Part shown: positions 36,202 to 45,079 of the stretch, in pieces | Numbering within the stretch: position 1 is the stretch's first letter | Layout: each line of letters begins with the position of its first letter | Source of the DNA: Verrucomicrobiales bacterium | Lineage (GTDB): Bacteria > Verrucomicrobiota > Verrucomicrobiia > Limisphaerales > Palsa-1400 | Direction of reading: 5' to 3' | Length of the DNA: 54,810 bases | Assembly: GCA_003138485.1 (NCBI GenBank) | Contig: PLGF01000154.1 | Location: 16,783 to 71,592, forward strand | The notes under the pieces: model-generated | Databases searched by the model: none | Told to the model about the DNA's origin: nothing | The model's input: the letters and a program-made list of their open reading frames with translations, nothing else | Translations under genes and position numbers: made by a program

Positions 36202-38315
36202 TTGGTCAGCTTCTGGATGGGCAATAACACGCGGAAAACGGTGCCTTTTTTCAATTCACTCTCCACCTCGATCCGCCCGCCATGCGCTTCGACAATCATC
36301 TTGCTCTGAAACATGCCGATGCCAAAGCCATTTTTCTTGGTGGTCTGAAAGGGCCGGAAGAGCGCCCGGCTCAAAAACTCCGGCGCCATCCCGCAGCCGT
36401 TGTCCGCCACCAGCAACACCGCCCAACCGTTGTTCTGGCTGGTTTCCACCCGCACCTCGCCGCCTTGCCCGACAGCTTCGGTGGCGTTGATGACCAGGTT
36501 GGTGACCACTTTGTTGAACTGCTCGGAGTCCAGAAGCAGCCGGGGACAAGGCCTGAGCTTCTGCACCAGGCTGACGCCCGCCGCGGGACGCCAATTGCTC
36601 AGGACCGGGGCAATCACATCGTTGAGGTCCGATTCGACAGGCTTGATTTGCAAGTCATGGCGCAAGCGGCTCAAGCGGCTGATCAATTGATTGATGTGGT
36701 CGCATGTCTTGGCCACCCCGCGCAGGGCGTCCTCGCGGAAAGCCGGGTTGTCGAAATGCACCGGCAGGTTCTGCAACATCAAATTGAGCGTCGATGCCGT
36801 GTTCTTCAAATCATGCACGAAAAAGGCCGACATGGTCTGAAAGGCCTCCAGCTCCTTGGCCTGGAGAAGCTTCTGCGACAGTTGCCCGTTGAGCAAACCC
36901 GCCGCCAACTGATCCCCCACGCACCGCAGCAGTTCAAAGTCCTGGAGCGAAAAAAAAACGCCGCCCACGCGGTCCGCCAGGGTGATCAAACCCAGCAACT
37001 CGCTCCCCGCAATCAGAGGCACGCAAACCCGCGCGCCCCCGCTGTCTCGAAACTGCATCGGGGTGCAATGCCGCAGCGCCGCGGCCCACGGCTCGCGGGA
37101 AGTCTCAATCTCGACCGGGTCGGGATGATCCTGCAAGGCGCGCAGAATCCCCGCCGCCTCATCCTTTTGCGGCTGCAATTCCGCCCCGCCCGCCGTTGAG
37201 AGCGAAGTCGAGGCGGCAAACCCCAGGCTCTCCTTCTTCTCGTCCACCAGCCAGATCGTCACGGAGAGAACCTGGAATATCCGCGAAATCAAGGTGACGC
37301 CGGCCTGGCACAAATCTTCTTGTCTGACCCGCGTGGTCGTCCCCTCAGTCAACGTCCGCCACACCGTCCGGTAATCGTAGAGCGGCCGCTGAAAATAGCG
37401 GCTGATAAAACGCCGGGTGTGCATCCGCGCCCGTTCCGAGAGCACCACCACCGTCACGGCGACCACCGCCGCCAGGAGCACGAACGCCCTTGCCTCCATG
37501 CTCCCATTGGAGCCAAGCCACGCCGCCAGCCGCGTGTAAACGCCCAGGCTCGCCAGATATATGCCAGCCACCAGCACCGTCAGAGAATTCCCAAATACCG
37601 CCCCCGACGGGAAGACAGCCACCTCCGAGACATCCCGGAAAAGCGAGCGCAACATCAGCAGGCACGCCAGCACCAGCGCGCCGCAATTCACCGGCGCCAG
37701 CGACGGATCCATCGTCCGCGTCGCCAGAGCCTGGCTGGCCGCGTAAGCCCGTACCGCGAACAGAAAGCCCAGCGCCAATATCATGAACTTGATGCGCCAT
37801 CGCATCGTTCCCACCGCCGCCCGGAACGTGCGCTCCAGGTTCATCAACACTGCCACGCTCCACATCAAAAACAACGCGTACAAAACAACACCGGCCGCCT
37901 GCAAGTGAAAGACCCATTGCACGTTATCGTTCATATTCAGGGCGCTGATCATCTCCCCCCTCTCGTGAAACACCCACATCAGCCCCGCCGGCGCCACAAA
38001 CGCCCCGATCACCGCCCACCGCCATCGCCGGAAAAACTCCCGATAACCACCCCGCGCATAGCTCAAACTGAACAGCAGCCACACCCCCGGCAGAAACGAC
38101 ATCGCCGTCAAACGGCACGAATGCCAGAACCAAGCCTCCCGCTCCACCAGGGAATTAGTCGCCAGGCCCAGGCACACGCTTTCCAGCGCCAGCAACCCCA
38201 TCCCCGCCGCGAAGAACCAGACCGAGATCGACCGCCAGCCCCGGAACATCGCGATCAGCGCCACCGCCACCGCGCACGCGGCGCTGGCATAAGCAAGAGG
38301 GACGGCGGTGCTCAT
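36198..38315 (-). CDS. prsK: XrtA/PEP-CTERM system histidine kinase PrsK
   Basis: A 705-residue sensor kinase. The N-terminal 300 residues hold about eight membrane helices (ASAACAVAVALIAMF near the start, later VLLAAVVAVTVVVLS). A GAF-like domain follows (IFQVLSVTIWLVDEKKESLG to LLGLITLADRVGG). The kinase core has FFVHDLKNTASTLNLML with the phospho-His, NLVINATEA (N box), VADNGCGMAPEF (G1) and NGFGIGMFQSKMIVEAHGG (G2). The arrangement is that of PrsK, partner of PrsR. It heads an operon of prsK-prsR-cyclophilin-cyclophilin-NUDIX. Signal sensed is unknown. Confidence 0.93.
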
Positions 38316-38498
38316 CGGTTTCGGGCTTTCTGCTGCATTCTCAGTTCAGGTCAGGAAGTAGTGCCCCATTCTACGGGCCAATTCCCGCCCGAAGCAATGA
38401 AAAACGCCAAGGGATGCATCTCAACAAGGTTGTGGCTGATCATGCGCGTGCCACCGGCGCTTCCCTCCGGTCGAAAACTGATAGTAAAAGGGCAAAAA

Positions 38499-39305
38499 CT
38501 AAAGCCCCCTCACACAACGGAACCCAACGCCGTTGTTGACGGTGACGACCGGGACATCGACGCGAAGGGCGCACCGCACGTCGGCGGCGCTGCTGCCCCA
38601 ACTGCCGCCGCGCAAAACACGGTAGCTCCCTGTTGTCGAGCCTGTTGGATTAGTGATTGTTGGTTGGCCATACGGCGTCCCATACCAACCCCAACACCAC
38701 TCAAACACATTCCCAGCCATGTCGTAAAGTCCATAACCGTTCGGCGCAAATGATCCCACCGGACCCGGACCTGAAAGTACGTTGTCCGGCCCCAAATCAT
38801 AGCTATAGCAGGAGGTGCAGCCACGGTATAGAGCCTGGCTTTCCGTAATGATGTTGCCCCACGGAAAACGGTTTCCAGTCAACCCGCCCCGCGCCGCCTT
38901 CTCCCACTCCGCCTCCGTTGGCAACCGATAGCCGTTCACCGTCAAGTTTTGATAGGCCGTGGCGCCATTGTCGCCATTCGTGAACACCTGCGTAAAACCC
39001 GCATCCGTGTAATACACCGGCGTCAAACCCGCCTGCTGCGACCGGGCGTTGCTCCACTTCACACAATCAAACCAGTCCACCGTCTCCACCGGATAATTCG
39101 TTTCCGTGCCCCCATTCGCACCCACATTCACAAAATTATAGCCGTGGTTCGTGGCATACGCGTACACGTTCGTCCACAAACCATAGTTGACCAGGTTCAC
39201 GTCCATGTAAAAGGGCGATACCGTGATGGTGATGGGGGCGGCGTCCCCGATGTCAGGGTCACTGGTGTTGGCATTGTAGAAACTGCTGACAATGAAGTTC
39301 CCCAT
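38499..39305 (-). CDS. SUMF1/formylglycine-generating enzyme-like domain (3' part of a frameshifted gene)
   Basis: 268 residues of the FGE-sulfatase fold: ITITVSPFYMDVNLVNYGLW, YPVETVDWFDCVKWSNARSQ, NGYRLPTEAEWEKAARGGLT, GYGLYDMAGNVFEWCWGWYG, YRVLRGGSWGSSAADVRCAL and VGFRCVRGL. Many relatives are not true FGE enzymes but surface or regulatory variants. The N-terminus is missing a start of its own: MGNFIV continues from the preceding frame (39305-39619) with one base less than needed. Insertion of one G in the G6 run at 39314-39319 would restore PGGAFLMGNF, the expected motif. Confidence 0.85.
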   Translation of the reverse strand: MGNFIVSSFYNANTSDPDIGDAAPITITVSPFYMDVNLVNYGLWTNVYAYATNHGYNFVNVGANGGTETNYPVETVDWFDCVKWSNARSQQAGLTPVYYTDAGFTQVFTNGDNGATAYQNLTVNGYRLPTEAEWEKAARGGLTGNRFPWGNIITESQALYRGCTSCYSYDLGPDNVLSGPGPVGSFAPNGYGLYDMAGNVFEWCWGWYGTPYGQPTITNPTGSTTGSYRVLRGGSWGSSAADVRCALRVDVPVVTVNNGVGFRCVRGL

Positions 39306-39619
39306 CAGGAACGCCCCCCTGGTATCGGCGCCATGCCCGCAGGAGCGGTGCTCTCACTCAACCGAAAATAACCGGACGGGGCGGCGTTGGTCACCACCAC
39401 CGCCTTGAGGGTGACGGCGTTGCTGGCCGTCACCCAGCTGGGTGAGGCGAGATTGGTCGTCGCTTGCAACACATAATTCGTCGTGCTGCTGGCGGGCCAG
39501 TAAAGGACGGATTGCCCACCCGCCAAGGCGATGCCCAGATTGGTGACTTGCGAGAGGGCCGAATGAACCCCAGCCAGCAAGGCCAGGCCAACAAAACAAT
39601 AGTGGAGCTTTGTTCTCAT
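39305..39619 (-). CDS. signal peptide and N-terminal domain of the frameshifted SUMF1 protein
   Basis: 104 codons opening with a signal peptide (VGLALLAGVHSALSQ) and a beta-rich domain (LYWPASSTTNYVLQATTNLA, then TLKAVVVTNAAPSGYFRLSE), a module I associate with Verrucomicrobiota secreted proteins. It ends MAPIPGGRS and a stop, just where the SUMF1 part (IPGGAFLMG...) should follow. The two pieces overlap by one base and are one gene with a single-base deletion in a homopolymer. A biological slippage site or a sequencing error are both possible. Confidence 0.75.
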   Translation of the reverse strand: MRTKLHYCFVGLALLAGVHSALSQVTNLGIALAGGQSVLYWPASSTTNYVLQATTNLASPSWVTASNAVTLKAVVVTNAAPSGYFRLSESTAPAGMAPIPGGRS

Positions 39620-39775
39620 AAAATGATCGTTTAGTTTTCTTCATGACTCACGTTTACCCGATGGGCTGCAAGTGATGATGACGGATTGGACGCGGGGAGA
39701 CAACAAGACAACAGCCTCCAATTTTTTGCTTTCATTCCGGGCGCGAAAGGGTTTGAATACTCGCGCATCAATTTT

Positions 39776-40501
39776 ATGAAGTTATTCAACGCATTTCTGG
39801 CCGCATTATCGTGCGGTGTCCTGCTGGCTTTTCCTTCCGCCGCGCAGGATGCCAATAATACCTTGACTGACGCCGAAAAGGCGGCGGGCTGGCAGCTTCT
39901 CTTCAACGGGAAGGATGCCGGCGGCTGGCATAACTTCAGAGAGGACGGCATCCGCCCGGGTTGGACGGTGCGGGAGGGCACGCTGGTCTGCGTCGATCCG
40001 CGGCAGGCCGGGGACATCGTGACGAGCAATGAGTTCGATTGGTTCGAGCTGCAATTGGATTACAACATCTCCCACGCCGGCAACAGCGGCATCATGTATC
40101 ACGTCACCAACAAAGGCTTCGCGATTTGGGCGACCGGCCCCGAGTTCCAATTGGAGGACAACACCGCCGCCGAGGACCCCGTTCGCTGCGGCTGGCTCTA
40201 TGCCTTGTACCAGCCTCCCATCGACCCGGCCACCGGCAAGATTCTCGACGCGACAAAGCCCGTCGGCCAATGGAACCATGTGCGATTGCTCATCACGCCG
40301 CAAAAGTGCGAACATGAGATCAACGGAGTCAAATACTTTGAGTATGTGTTGCACAGCGACGACTTCAACAACCGCGTCGCCGGGAGCAAATTCGCCGCCA
40401 TGCCCAACTTCGCCAGGGCCGACACCGGTTTCATCGGCCTCCAGGGCGATCACGGCTCCGTCGCCTTCCGCAACATCAAGATTCGCCCGATCAAACCCTG
40501 A
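39776..40501 (+). CDS. 3-keto-disaccharide hydrolase (DUF1080 family)
   Basis: 241 residues with a signal peptide (NAFLAALSCGVLLAFPSAAQ) and the DUF1080/GH-like jelly-roll: GWQLLFNGKDAGGWHNFRED, SNEFDWFELQLDYNISHAGN then SGIMYHVT, GPEFQLEDN, GQWNHVRLLITPQKCEHEIN and GFIGLQGDHGSVAFRNIKIR. Characterised members cleave 3-keto-glycosides produced by sugar dehydrogenases. ATG 39776 begins the hydrophobic signal; the frame extends to 39686 but without conserved sequence. The gene diverges from the SUMF1 gene, sharing the 39620-39775 control region. Confidence 0.93.
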   Translation: MKLFNAFLAALSCGVLLAFPSAAQDANNTLTDAEKAAGWQLLFNGKDAGGWHNFREDGIRPGWTVREGTLVCVDPRQAGDIVTSNEFDWFELQLDYNISHAGNSGIMYHVTNKGFAIWATGPEFQLEDNTAAEDPVRCGWLYALYQPPIDPATGKILDATKPVGQWNHVRLLITPQKCEHEINGVKYFEYVLHSDDFNNRVAGSKFAAMPNFARADTGFIGLQGDHGSVAFRNIKIRPIKP

Positions 40502-40509
40502 GGGATCGC

Positions 40510-41196
40510 CTAGTTCAGCTCCGCCAAAAAGCGGTAGCCGACGCCCCGGACGGTGTCCAGGTGCTTGGAGACCGGGCCGAGCTTTTCGCGCAGCCGCCTC
40601 ATGTGGGTATCAACGGTGCGGGTGTCGATGTGGCTTTCGTATTCCCACACGTCCCGCAGGAGTTGATCGCGGGATTGGACATGGCCGATGCGCTGGATCA
40701 ACAGGGTGAGGAGCTTGAATTCGGTGGCGGTCAACTCGATGCGTTTGCCCTTGACCGTCACCAGATGGCGGGAGACATCGACGTTCAACGGACCGAAGAT
40801 GAAGGCGGTCTTGGCTTGCGGACCGGCGTTCTGTTCGAGCCTTTTCTTGACGCGGAGCACCAGCTCGCGCGGACTGAACGGCTTGGGGACGTAATCGGTC
40901 GCCCCCAATTCCAGGCCCAGTATGCGGTCTATCTCGCTGGCGCGGGCGGTGAGCATGATGATCGGGATGGCGCTGGTTTTGGGATCGCGCCTGAGCAGCT
41001 TGCAGACTTCCAAACCGTCCATTTCCGGCAGCATCAGGTCTAGAAGGATCAAATCGGGGTTGATCGACCGGGCCTTGCGCAATGCCTCCGCTCCGTCCAC
41101 GGCCGTGTCGGTCTGAAAACCCGCCTGTCCCAGATTATACGTGACCAAATCCAGAACATCCGGCTCGTCATCCACCACTAGAATCCTGGTTTTCAC
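40510..41196 (-). CDS. PhoB/OmpR-family response regulator
   Basis: 228 residues. The receiver has RILVVDDEPDVLDLVTYNLG and the phospho-Asp in LILLDLMLPEMDGLEVCKLL, with ITML.A and the switch Lys in YVPKPFSPRELVLRVKK. The winged-helix output has LTATEFKLLTLLIQRIGHVQ, SRDQLLRDVWEYESHIDTRT and HMRRLREKLG...TVRGVGYRF. Most like PhoB-type regulators. No histidine kinase is adjacent, so the partner is elsewhere. It is convergent with the hydrolase gene. Confidence 0.93.
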   Translation of the reverse strand: MKTRILVVDDEPDVLDLVTYNLGQAGFQTDTAVDGAEALRKARSINPDLILLDLMLPEMDGLEVCKLLRRDPKTSAIPIIMLTARASEIDRILGLELGATDYVPKPFSPRELVLRVKKRLEQNAGPQAKTAFIFGPLNVDVSRHLVTVKGKRIELTATEFKLLTLLIQRIGHVQSRDQLLRDVWEYESHIDTRTVDTHMRRLREKLGPVSKHLDTVRGVGYRFLAELN

Positions 41197-41261
41197 CCCC
41201 CTACAGTGGCCGGACTTCCCGCCCCAGACAACGGCGGAACCGTGACAAATTCGTTACAGTT

Positions 41262-42056
41262 TCAAGACGCCCCGCTCCCCTGTTGATAGCCCTCGATCAA
41301 CTCCTTGATCCGTTGCGCGTCGCTTTTTCTATGACCGTGGCTGGTAATGGGGTCCGTGCCGCCCGAAGACTCGATGAGTATCTCCGACCAGATCAGCCCC
41401 GTGCGAATATGCACCGATGCCACTTTGTTGATCCCCACGCTCATCTCGTCCTTCTTGAACCACGATCGCTTGCGCCGCGCCACCGCTTTGTCCGTCACCT
41501 CGACGACGGTGGGAAAAAGATGATTGCCCCGGGTCCACCGGCTGGCTTGGAATGTTTCGCTTGGCATGGTGTTGATCTTTCTCAAGAGCGCGCTGGTGGA
41601 CTTGCCGGGCACTTCCGGCAAAATCACAATTTTGACCCCCAGCCCTTCGAGCAATCGCCGTTCGTCCTGGTTGATCGTCTCCAGCGTGTAGTCGCCGCCT
41701 TTGACATACACATCGGGCCGGACGGCTTGCAGAAAGGCGCGGGCATCCAGTTCCGCGAAGACATGGACGGCATCCACCGACTCCAGCGCCGCCAAAACGC
41801 CCGCCCGGTCCCCCTCGGCATTGAGAGGCCTGCCCGGCCCCTTGAGCGCCCGCACCCCGGCGTCGCTGGTGACGCCGACCAGGAGCGCGTCCCCCTGGCC
41901 GCGCGCCTGCTGCAAATAGGTGACGTGCCCCAAGTGAAGCACGTCGAAACACCCATTGGTCACGACCAACTTCCGGCCGGCGCTCCGCAGCGCCTCCCGC
42001 CAGGGACCCAGCGCCGTGGCGTCCAATATCTTCTCCGCGAAATCCATCGACCCCAT
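41262..42056 (-). CDS. RfaE2-type ADP-heptose adenylyltransferase fused to a PH-like domain
   Basis: 264 residues. Residues 1-160 are the HldE/RfaE2 nucleotidyltransferase domain: KLVVTNGCFDVLHLGHVTYL (the HxGH motif), LLVGVTSDAGVRALKGPGRP, VYVKGGDYTLETINQDERRL and VPGKSTSALLRKI. It makes ADP-heptose for LPS inner core. From about 165 on a separate domain follows: ETFQASRWTRGNHLFPTVVE, KVASVHIRTGLIWSEILIES, SGGTDPITSHGHRKSDAQRI. The last part looks like a bacterial PH-like protein that I recall as standalone, with its own ATG (NT-MPSETF). A stop loss between neighbouring genes would explain this. ATG 42056 is chosen over TTG 42092. Confidence 0.82.
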   Translation of the reverse strand: MGSMDFAEKILDATALGPWREALRSAGRKLVVTNGCFDVLHLGHVTYLQQARGQGDALLVGVTSDAGVRALKGPGRPLNAEGDRAGVLAALESVDAVHVFAELDARAFLQAVRPDVYVKGGDYTLETINQDERRLLEGLGVKIVILPEVPGKSTSALLRKINTMPSETFQASRWTRGNHLFPTVVEVTDKAVARRKRSWFKKDEMSVGINKVASVHIRTGLIWSEILIESSGGTDPITSHGHRKSDAQRIKELIEGYQQGSGAS

Positions 42057-42096
42057 TGTGGCGGCGAAGGCCCCCCTCTGGCAATCCCTCAATGCG

Positions 42097-43071
42097 TCAC
42101 GCGGCCAGGGCGTCCGATTCGGCCAGCGGACTTTCGCGCTCTTGAATCTCGACCCGCATTTTCCTCAGCGCCTCGTCCTGGATTTGGCGGATGCGTTCGC
42201 GCGACACACGGAAGCGCGCCCCGACTTCTTCCAGTGTCTTTGGCGCATCATCGTCCAGGCCAAAGCGCATCGCGAGAATGGCCGTCTCACGCTCGGTCAG
42301 CGTCGCCAGAGCTTCCCGCACCAGGGTGGCGTCGTTCTCTCTGAGCAATCGCTGGAAAGGCGCCTCCGCGTTCGGGTCCGCCACGACATCGGAAATCGGG
42401 TTCGGCTCGTCCCCGCCCAAGGGGGCATCGAGGGACACCGGGGCTTTGGAAGCATCGCGGTAGCGCCGGATGCGGCGAACGTCCAGGCCCAGATGTTGGG
42501 CGAGTTCGTGGTCCGTCGGTTCGCGGTTGTAGATTTCGCGCAACTGCAATTCGGCCCGGCGCATCTTGGCCACCCTTTCCACCACGTGAGCGGGCAGGCG
42601 GATGGTCTTGGATTGGTTGGCCAGCGCGGACATGATGGATTGTTTGATCCACCAGGCGGCGTAGGTCGAGAGCTTGGCCCCTTTCCCGGGGTCGAACCGC
42701 TCCACTCCTTTCATCAGGCCGATATTGCCTTCATTGATCAGGTCCAGCAGCGGCAGACCCAGATTCTCGTAATCGCGCGCGATCTTCACCACCAGCCGGA
42801 GATTGGCCGTGATCATCTGTTCGCGCGCCCTCCGGTCTCCTTTCTTGATCCGCCGGGCCAGTCGAATCTCCTCTTGCGGCGTGATCAATTTCACCTGCCC
42901 GATTTCGTTCAAATACAATTGCAGCGTGTCGCCGCGCGCCGGTTCCAGCGGCCCCGCCTCAGACGGCGCCGTGTCCAGACCGCGGGTTGAGACGCGCCAG
43001 CGCCGCCGCGCCCGGTCCGGGGCCGGCGCTTTGCGCGCCCTCTGCGTTCGTTTGCAAGATCGCGTTAACAT
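42097..43071 (-). CDS. RpoD-like (group 2) RNA polymerase sigma factor
   Basis: A 324-residue sigma-70 of the group 2 kind (no large region 1.1). Region 1.2: DTLQLYLNEIGQVKLITPQE. Region 2: ANLRLVVKIARDYENLGLPL, then DLINEGNIGLMKGVERFDPG and KLSTYAAWWIKQSIM. Region 3: SLDAPLGGDEPNPISDVVAD. Region 4.2: EEVGARFRVSRERIRQIQDE then ALRKMR. The N-terminal 40 residues are basic and low complexity. An operator-like palindrome shared with tetR lies 22 bases upstream of the ATG (43093-43110), so TetR control is possible. It is 40 bases upstream of the rfaE2 fusion. Confidence 0.94.
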   Translation of the reverse strand: MLTRSCKRTQRARKAPAPDRARRRWRVSTRGLDTAPSEAGPLEPARGDTLQLYLNEIGQVKLITPQEEIRLARRIKKGDRRAREQMITANLRLVVKIARDYENLGLPLLDLINEGNIGLMKGVERFDPGKGAKLSTYAAWWIKQSIMSALANQSKTIRLPAHVVERVAKMRRAELQLREIYNREPTDHELAQHLGLDVRRIRRYRDASKAPVSLDAPLGGDEPNPISDVVADPNAEAPFQRLLRENDATLVREALATLTERETAILAMRFGLDDDAPKTLEEVGARFRVSRERIRQIQDEALRKMRVEIQERESPLAESDALAA

Positions 43072-43092
43072 AGGAATCGAACCACTGATATA

Positions 43093-43110
43093 GTTGACCG
43101 TTTAGTCGAA
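43093..43110 (-). promoter_or_regulatory. TetR-type operator-like site before the sigma factor gene
   Basis: gttgaccgtttagtcgaa matches the reverse complement of the site before tetR (43790-43807) at 13 of 18 positions, including the gttgac and tttagt halves. It is 22 bases upstream of the sigma gene ATG. Binding by the TetR protein is inference. Confidence 0.45.
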
Positions 43111-43128
43111 TATTTATTCAAAAAAACT

Positions 43129-43743
43129 TCAAGCCGCCGCCGCCCGGCCGGTCTTCACTCCCAGCATGGCAAAAACACCGCGCGCCGTCTCGCGCAACAC
43201 CGTGAGGTCGTTTTGAATGCGCGCCTGGGTCAGCAGGCCCTCGTAATAGGCCAGGATCATCCGCGCCTTGGCGGCCGGGTCGGGCGCATGCACCCACCCT
43301 CCCGCGTGGGCGTCCCGAATGGCCGATTCGAGGTAATGGCGCTTGGCTTCGAGTATCTCCTGGATTTTCCTGCGCAAACAGTCCTCCTGCGTGCAGATCT
43401 CGGACCCCAGCGCGAAAATTGGGCAGCCCAGGACGCGGCCGTATTTGCGCTTGATCTCAAGCTGAAAACGATAGCTCAACTCGCAGTATTGCCGCAGCCG
43501 CCGCAGCGGCGGCACGGTCGGGGAAAAAATCGCGTCCAGCTCCGCCCGGCGCGCCCGCCACTTGGCCTCGAAGGCTGCCGCCGCCAAGTCCGCCTTGGAA
43601 TGGAAAAAATAATAGAAGCTCCCCTTTTTAACCCCGGCTTTCTCACAGATTTGGTCGATGGTGGTTTGTCCGTACGATCCGGTCCAAATCAATTCCAGCA
43701 CCGCGTCCATCAGCCTGATCTTCGCGTTGCTTACCCGCCCCAT
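43129..43743 (-). CDS. TetR family transcriptional regulator
   Basis: 204 residues. The N-terminal HTH reads LELIWTGSYGQTTIDQICEK followed by AGVKKGSFYYFFHSKADLAA. The C-terminal ligand domain begins at about 50 and has the TetR_C look of the AcrR/ComR group, with two Cys (QEDCLRRK, GCPIFALGSEICTQ). The inducer is unknown. It probably binds the palindromes at 43790 (its own promoter) and 43093 (before the sigma gene). Confidence 0.92.
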   Translation of the reverse strand: MGRVSNAKIRLMDAVLELIWTGSYGQTTIDQICEKAGVKKGSFYYFFHSKADLAAAAFEAKWRARRAELDAIFSPTVPPLRRLRQYCELSYRFQLEIKRKYGRVLGCPIFALGSEICTQEDCLRRKIQEILEAKRHYLESAIRDAHAGGWVHAPDPAAKARMILAYYEGLLTQARIQNDLTVLRETARGVFAMLGVKTGRAAAA

Positions 43744-43789
43744 AATCCCTTCCTTCGCATGGGCACCAGCACGAAGCCACTTTATCCCA

Positions 43790-43807
43790 GTTTACTAAAT
43801 AGTCAAC
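43790..43807 (-). promoter_or_regulatory. TetR operator upstream of tetR
   Basis: gtttacta-aa-tagtcaac is an inverted repeat with 7 of 8 arm positions paired, about 47 bases upstream of the tetR ATG, a typical autoregulation position. A related site lies before the sigma gene. Confidence 0.55.
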
Positions 43808-43824
43808 TACCGTTGAAGACGAGG

Positions 43825-44730
43825 TTAATAGCGGTTGGCATCCACCCGCCTCTGCAGGTCGCGAATCTGGCGCGCAAGGTCATCGACGTCATGTTTTTGG
43901 GCGGCGCTCGCATGAATGTCGTGGGATAAGCCGATTAGTTCGTTCAGCAAACCCTTGAGTTCCCCAGTGTCGAAAGCGCCGCCGCCCAGGGCGGCGCGGA
44001 GTTGATGGATTTCGTTCCGGGCCTCGCGTAGCGCCGGGGTGATCTCGCCGGCCGGAGTTTGGCTGGCTTGGGCTTGATCGGTGATGTCTTGAGGGCTGAT
44101 AAGGCCCGCGTTGATTTCGGCAGCTTCATTGTGATCTGATTCAAGGGCGCCCGCTTTGCTTTGTTCGGCGCCAATGCCTATCTTAAGGTTCTTGATGCGG
44201 CCCTGAGTCTCAGTCGTCTCGCTAAGATTTTCTTCATATTCTTTCTTCGCGTTTTCGGCCTCGGAAGCGGCAACTGCCGCGGCGCTGGTCAGAGACGGAG
44301 CTTTGCGGCATTCCTGCTCAATGGCATGGGCTGGTTGAGCCTGACGTCGCTGCTCGGATTCCATGGTCGCCTTCATGGCATTCTGGAATTTGGTGAAGGC
44401 TAAGACGATCATTCCAATAGATGCGGTGAAGCCGTTGGCCATGAAGCGAACGATTCGACCAAGGCCGGGCACGGCCTCGGCTAGCCCGTGGATGGCGGCA
44501 TGAGCTTCATCGGCTCCTTTGCCGAAGAGTTTGAAACTTTGCTCTCCTTCGAGGGCTGACTTGTCAGCGCCGGCGATGGCCGTCTGCGTGGATTCAAGCT
44601 GGTTTTGCAGGTCGCTGAAATCTTTGCCGAGGGCCTTGGTTTTGCCGATCTCTTTTTCAAGTTGCTCGGCCAGTTGTTTGGCGCCGGAGAGTTCGACTGG
44701 GGTGGTGATCTTGTCTTCAGAATCTGGCAT
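43825..44730 (-). CDS. tape-measure-like phage protein (short)
   Basis: 301 residues, helical and rich in Ala, Glu and Gln. An N-terminal coiled coil (SGAKQLAEQLEKEIGKTKAL, DLQNQLESTQTAIAGADKSA) is followed by a hydrophobic patch (FMANGFTASIGMIVLAFTKF) at about 95-120 and further coiled-coil stretches. That order is what tape measure proteins show. Full-length tape measures are usually above 600 residues, so this is short or truncated. It is the last gene of the phage-like block. Function is inferred from composition and context only. Confidence 0.45.
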   Translation of the reverse strand: MPDSEDKITTPVELSGAKQLAEQLEKEIGKTKALGKDFSDLQNQLESTQTAIAGADKSALEGEQSFKLFGKGADEAHAAIHGLAEAVPGLGRIVRFMANGFTASIGMIVLAFTKFQNAMKATMESEQRRQAQPAHAIEQECRKAPSLTSAAAVAASEAENAKKEYEENLSETTETQGRIKNLKIGIGAEQSKAGALESDHNEAAEINAGLISPQDITDQAQASQTPAGEITPALREARNEIHQLRAALGGGAFDTGELKGLLNELIGLSHDIHASAAQKHDVDDLARQIRDLQRRVDANRY

Positions 44731-44734
44731 AATC

Positions 44735-45079
44735 CTATGGAGTTGACCCCACTGATAAGAGATTTGGGACGAATTTGTTTAGAGCGGCTTCGCGCTGTTG
44801 GCAGGGGGTGCCGGGCTTTAATGCGCCAGTTTGTTTGTCCAAACAGTCCAGGTTGAGCGCCTGGCCGATGGGTCCGGCTACTTTGTGGATGGCGTCGCCG
44901 AGGCCCAAGGCGTATTGGGTTCGGATTGTTTGCCAGGCTCCGGGGGTGAAGCTCACGTAGCCGGTGACGGGGTCTAACTTACCCAGCTTTAGGCAGGCGT
45001 CCAGGTAGCCGGGTTTGCGCAAACTGGCTTTGGCTTGGAGGCTGGTTAAAGGGCGGATGAGTTTCACAAGCCCCTCCAC
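44735..45079 (-). CDS. hypothetical phage-block protein
   Basis: 114 residues, not recognised. It has two Cys near the end (LNLDCLDKQTG and TPCQQREAALN) and an N-terminal LVKLIRPLTSLQAKASLRKP stretch. It overlaps the C-terminus of the XRE gene (45064-45079) and is 4 bases from the tape-measure-like gene. This tight packing is typical of a phage operon. No signal peptide or membrane helix. Confidence 0.6.
   Translation of the reverse strand: MEGLVKLIRPLTSLQAKASLRKPGYLDACLKLGKLDPVTGYVSFTPGAWQTIRTQYALGLGDAIHKVAGPIGQALNLDCLDKQTGALKPGTPCQQREAALNKFVPNLLSVGSTP

Noticed and set aside
37320-38753. 477-codon plus-strand frame rich in His, Arg, Pro and Gln
   Set aside because: Antisense to prsK; composition is that of a reverse-strand shadow in GC-rich DNA.
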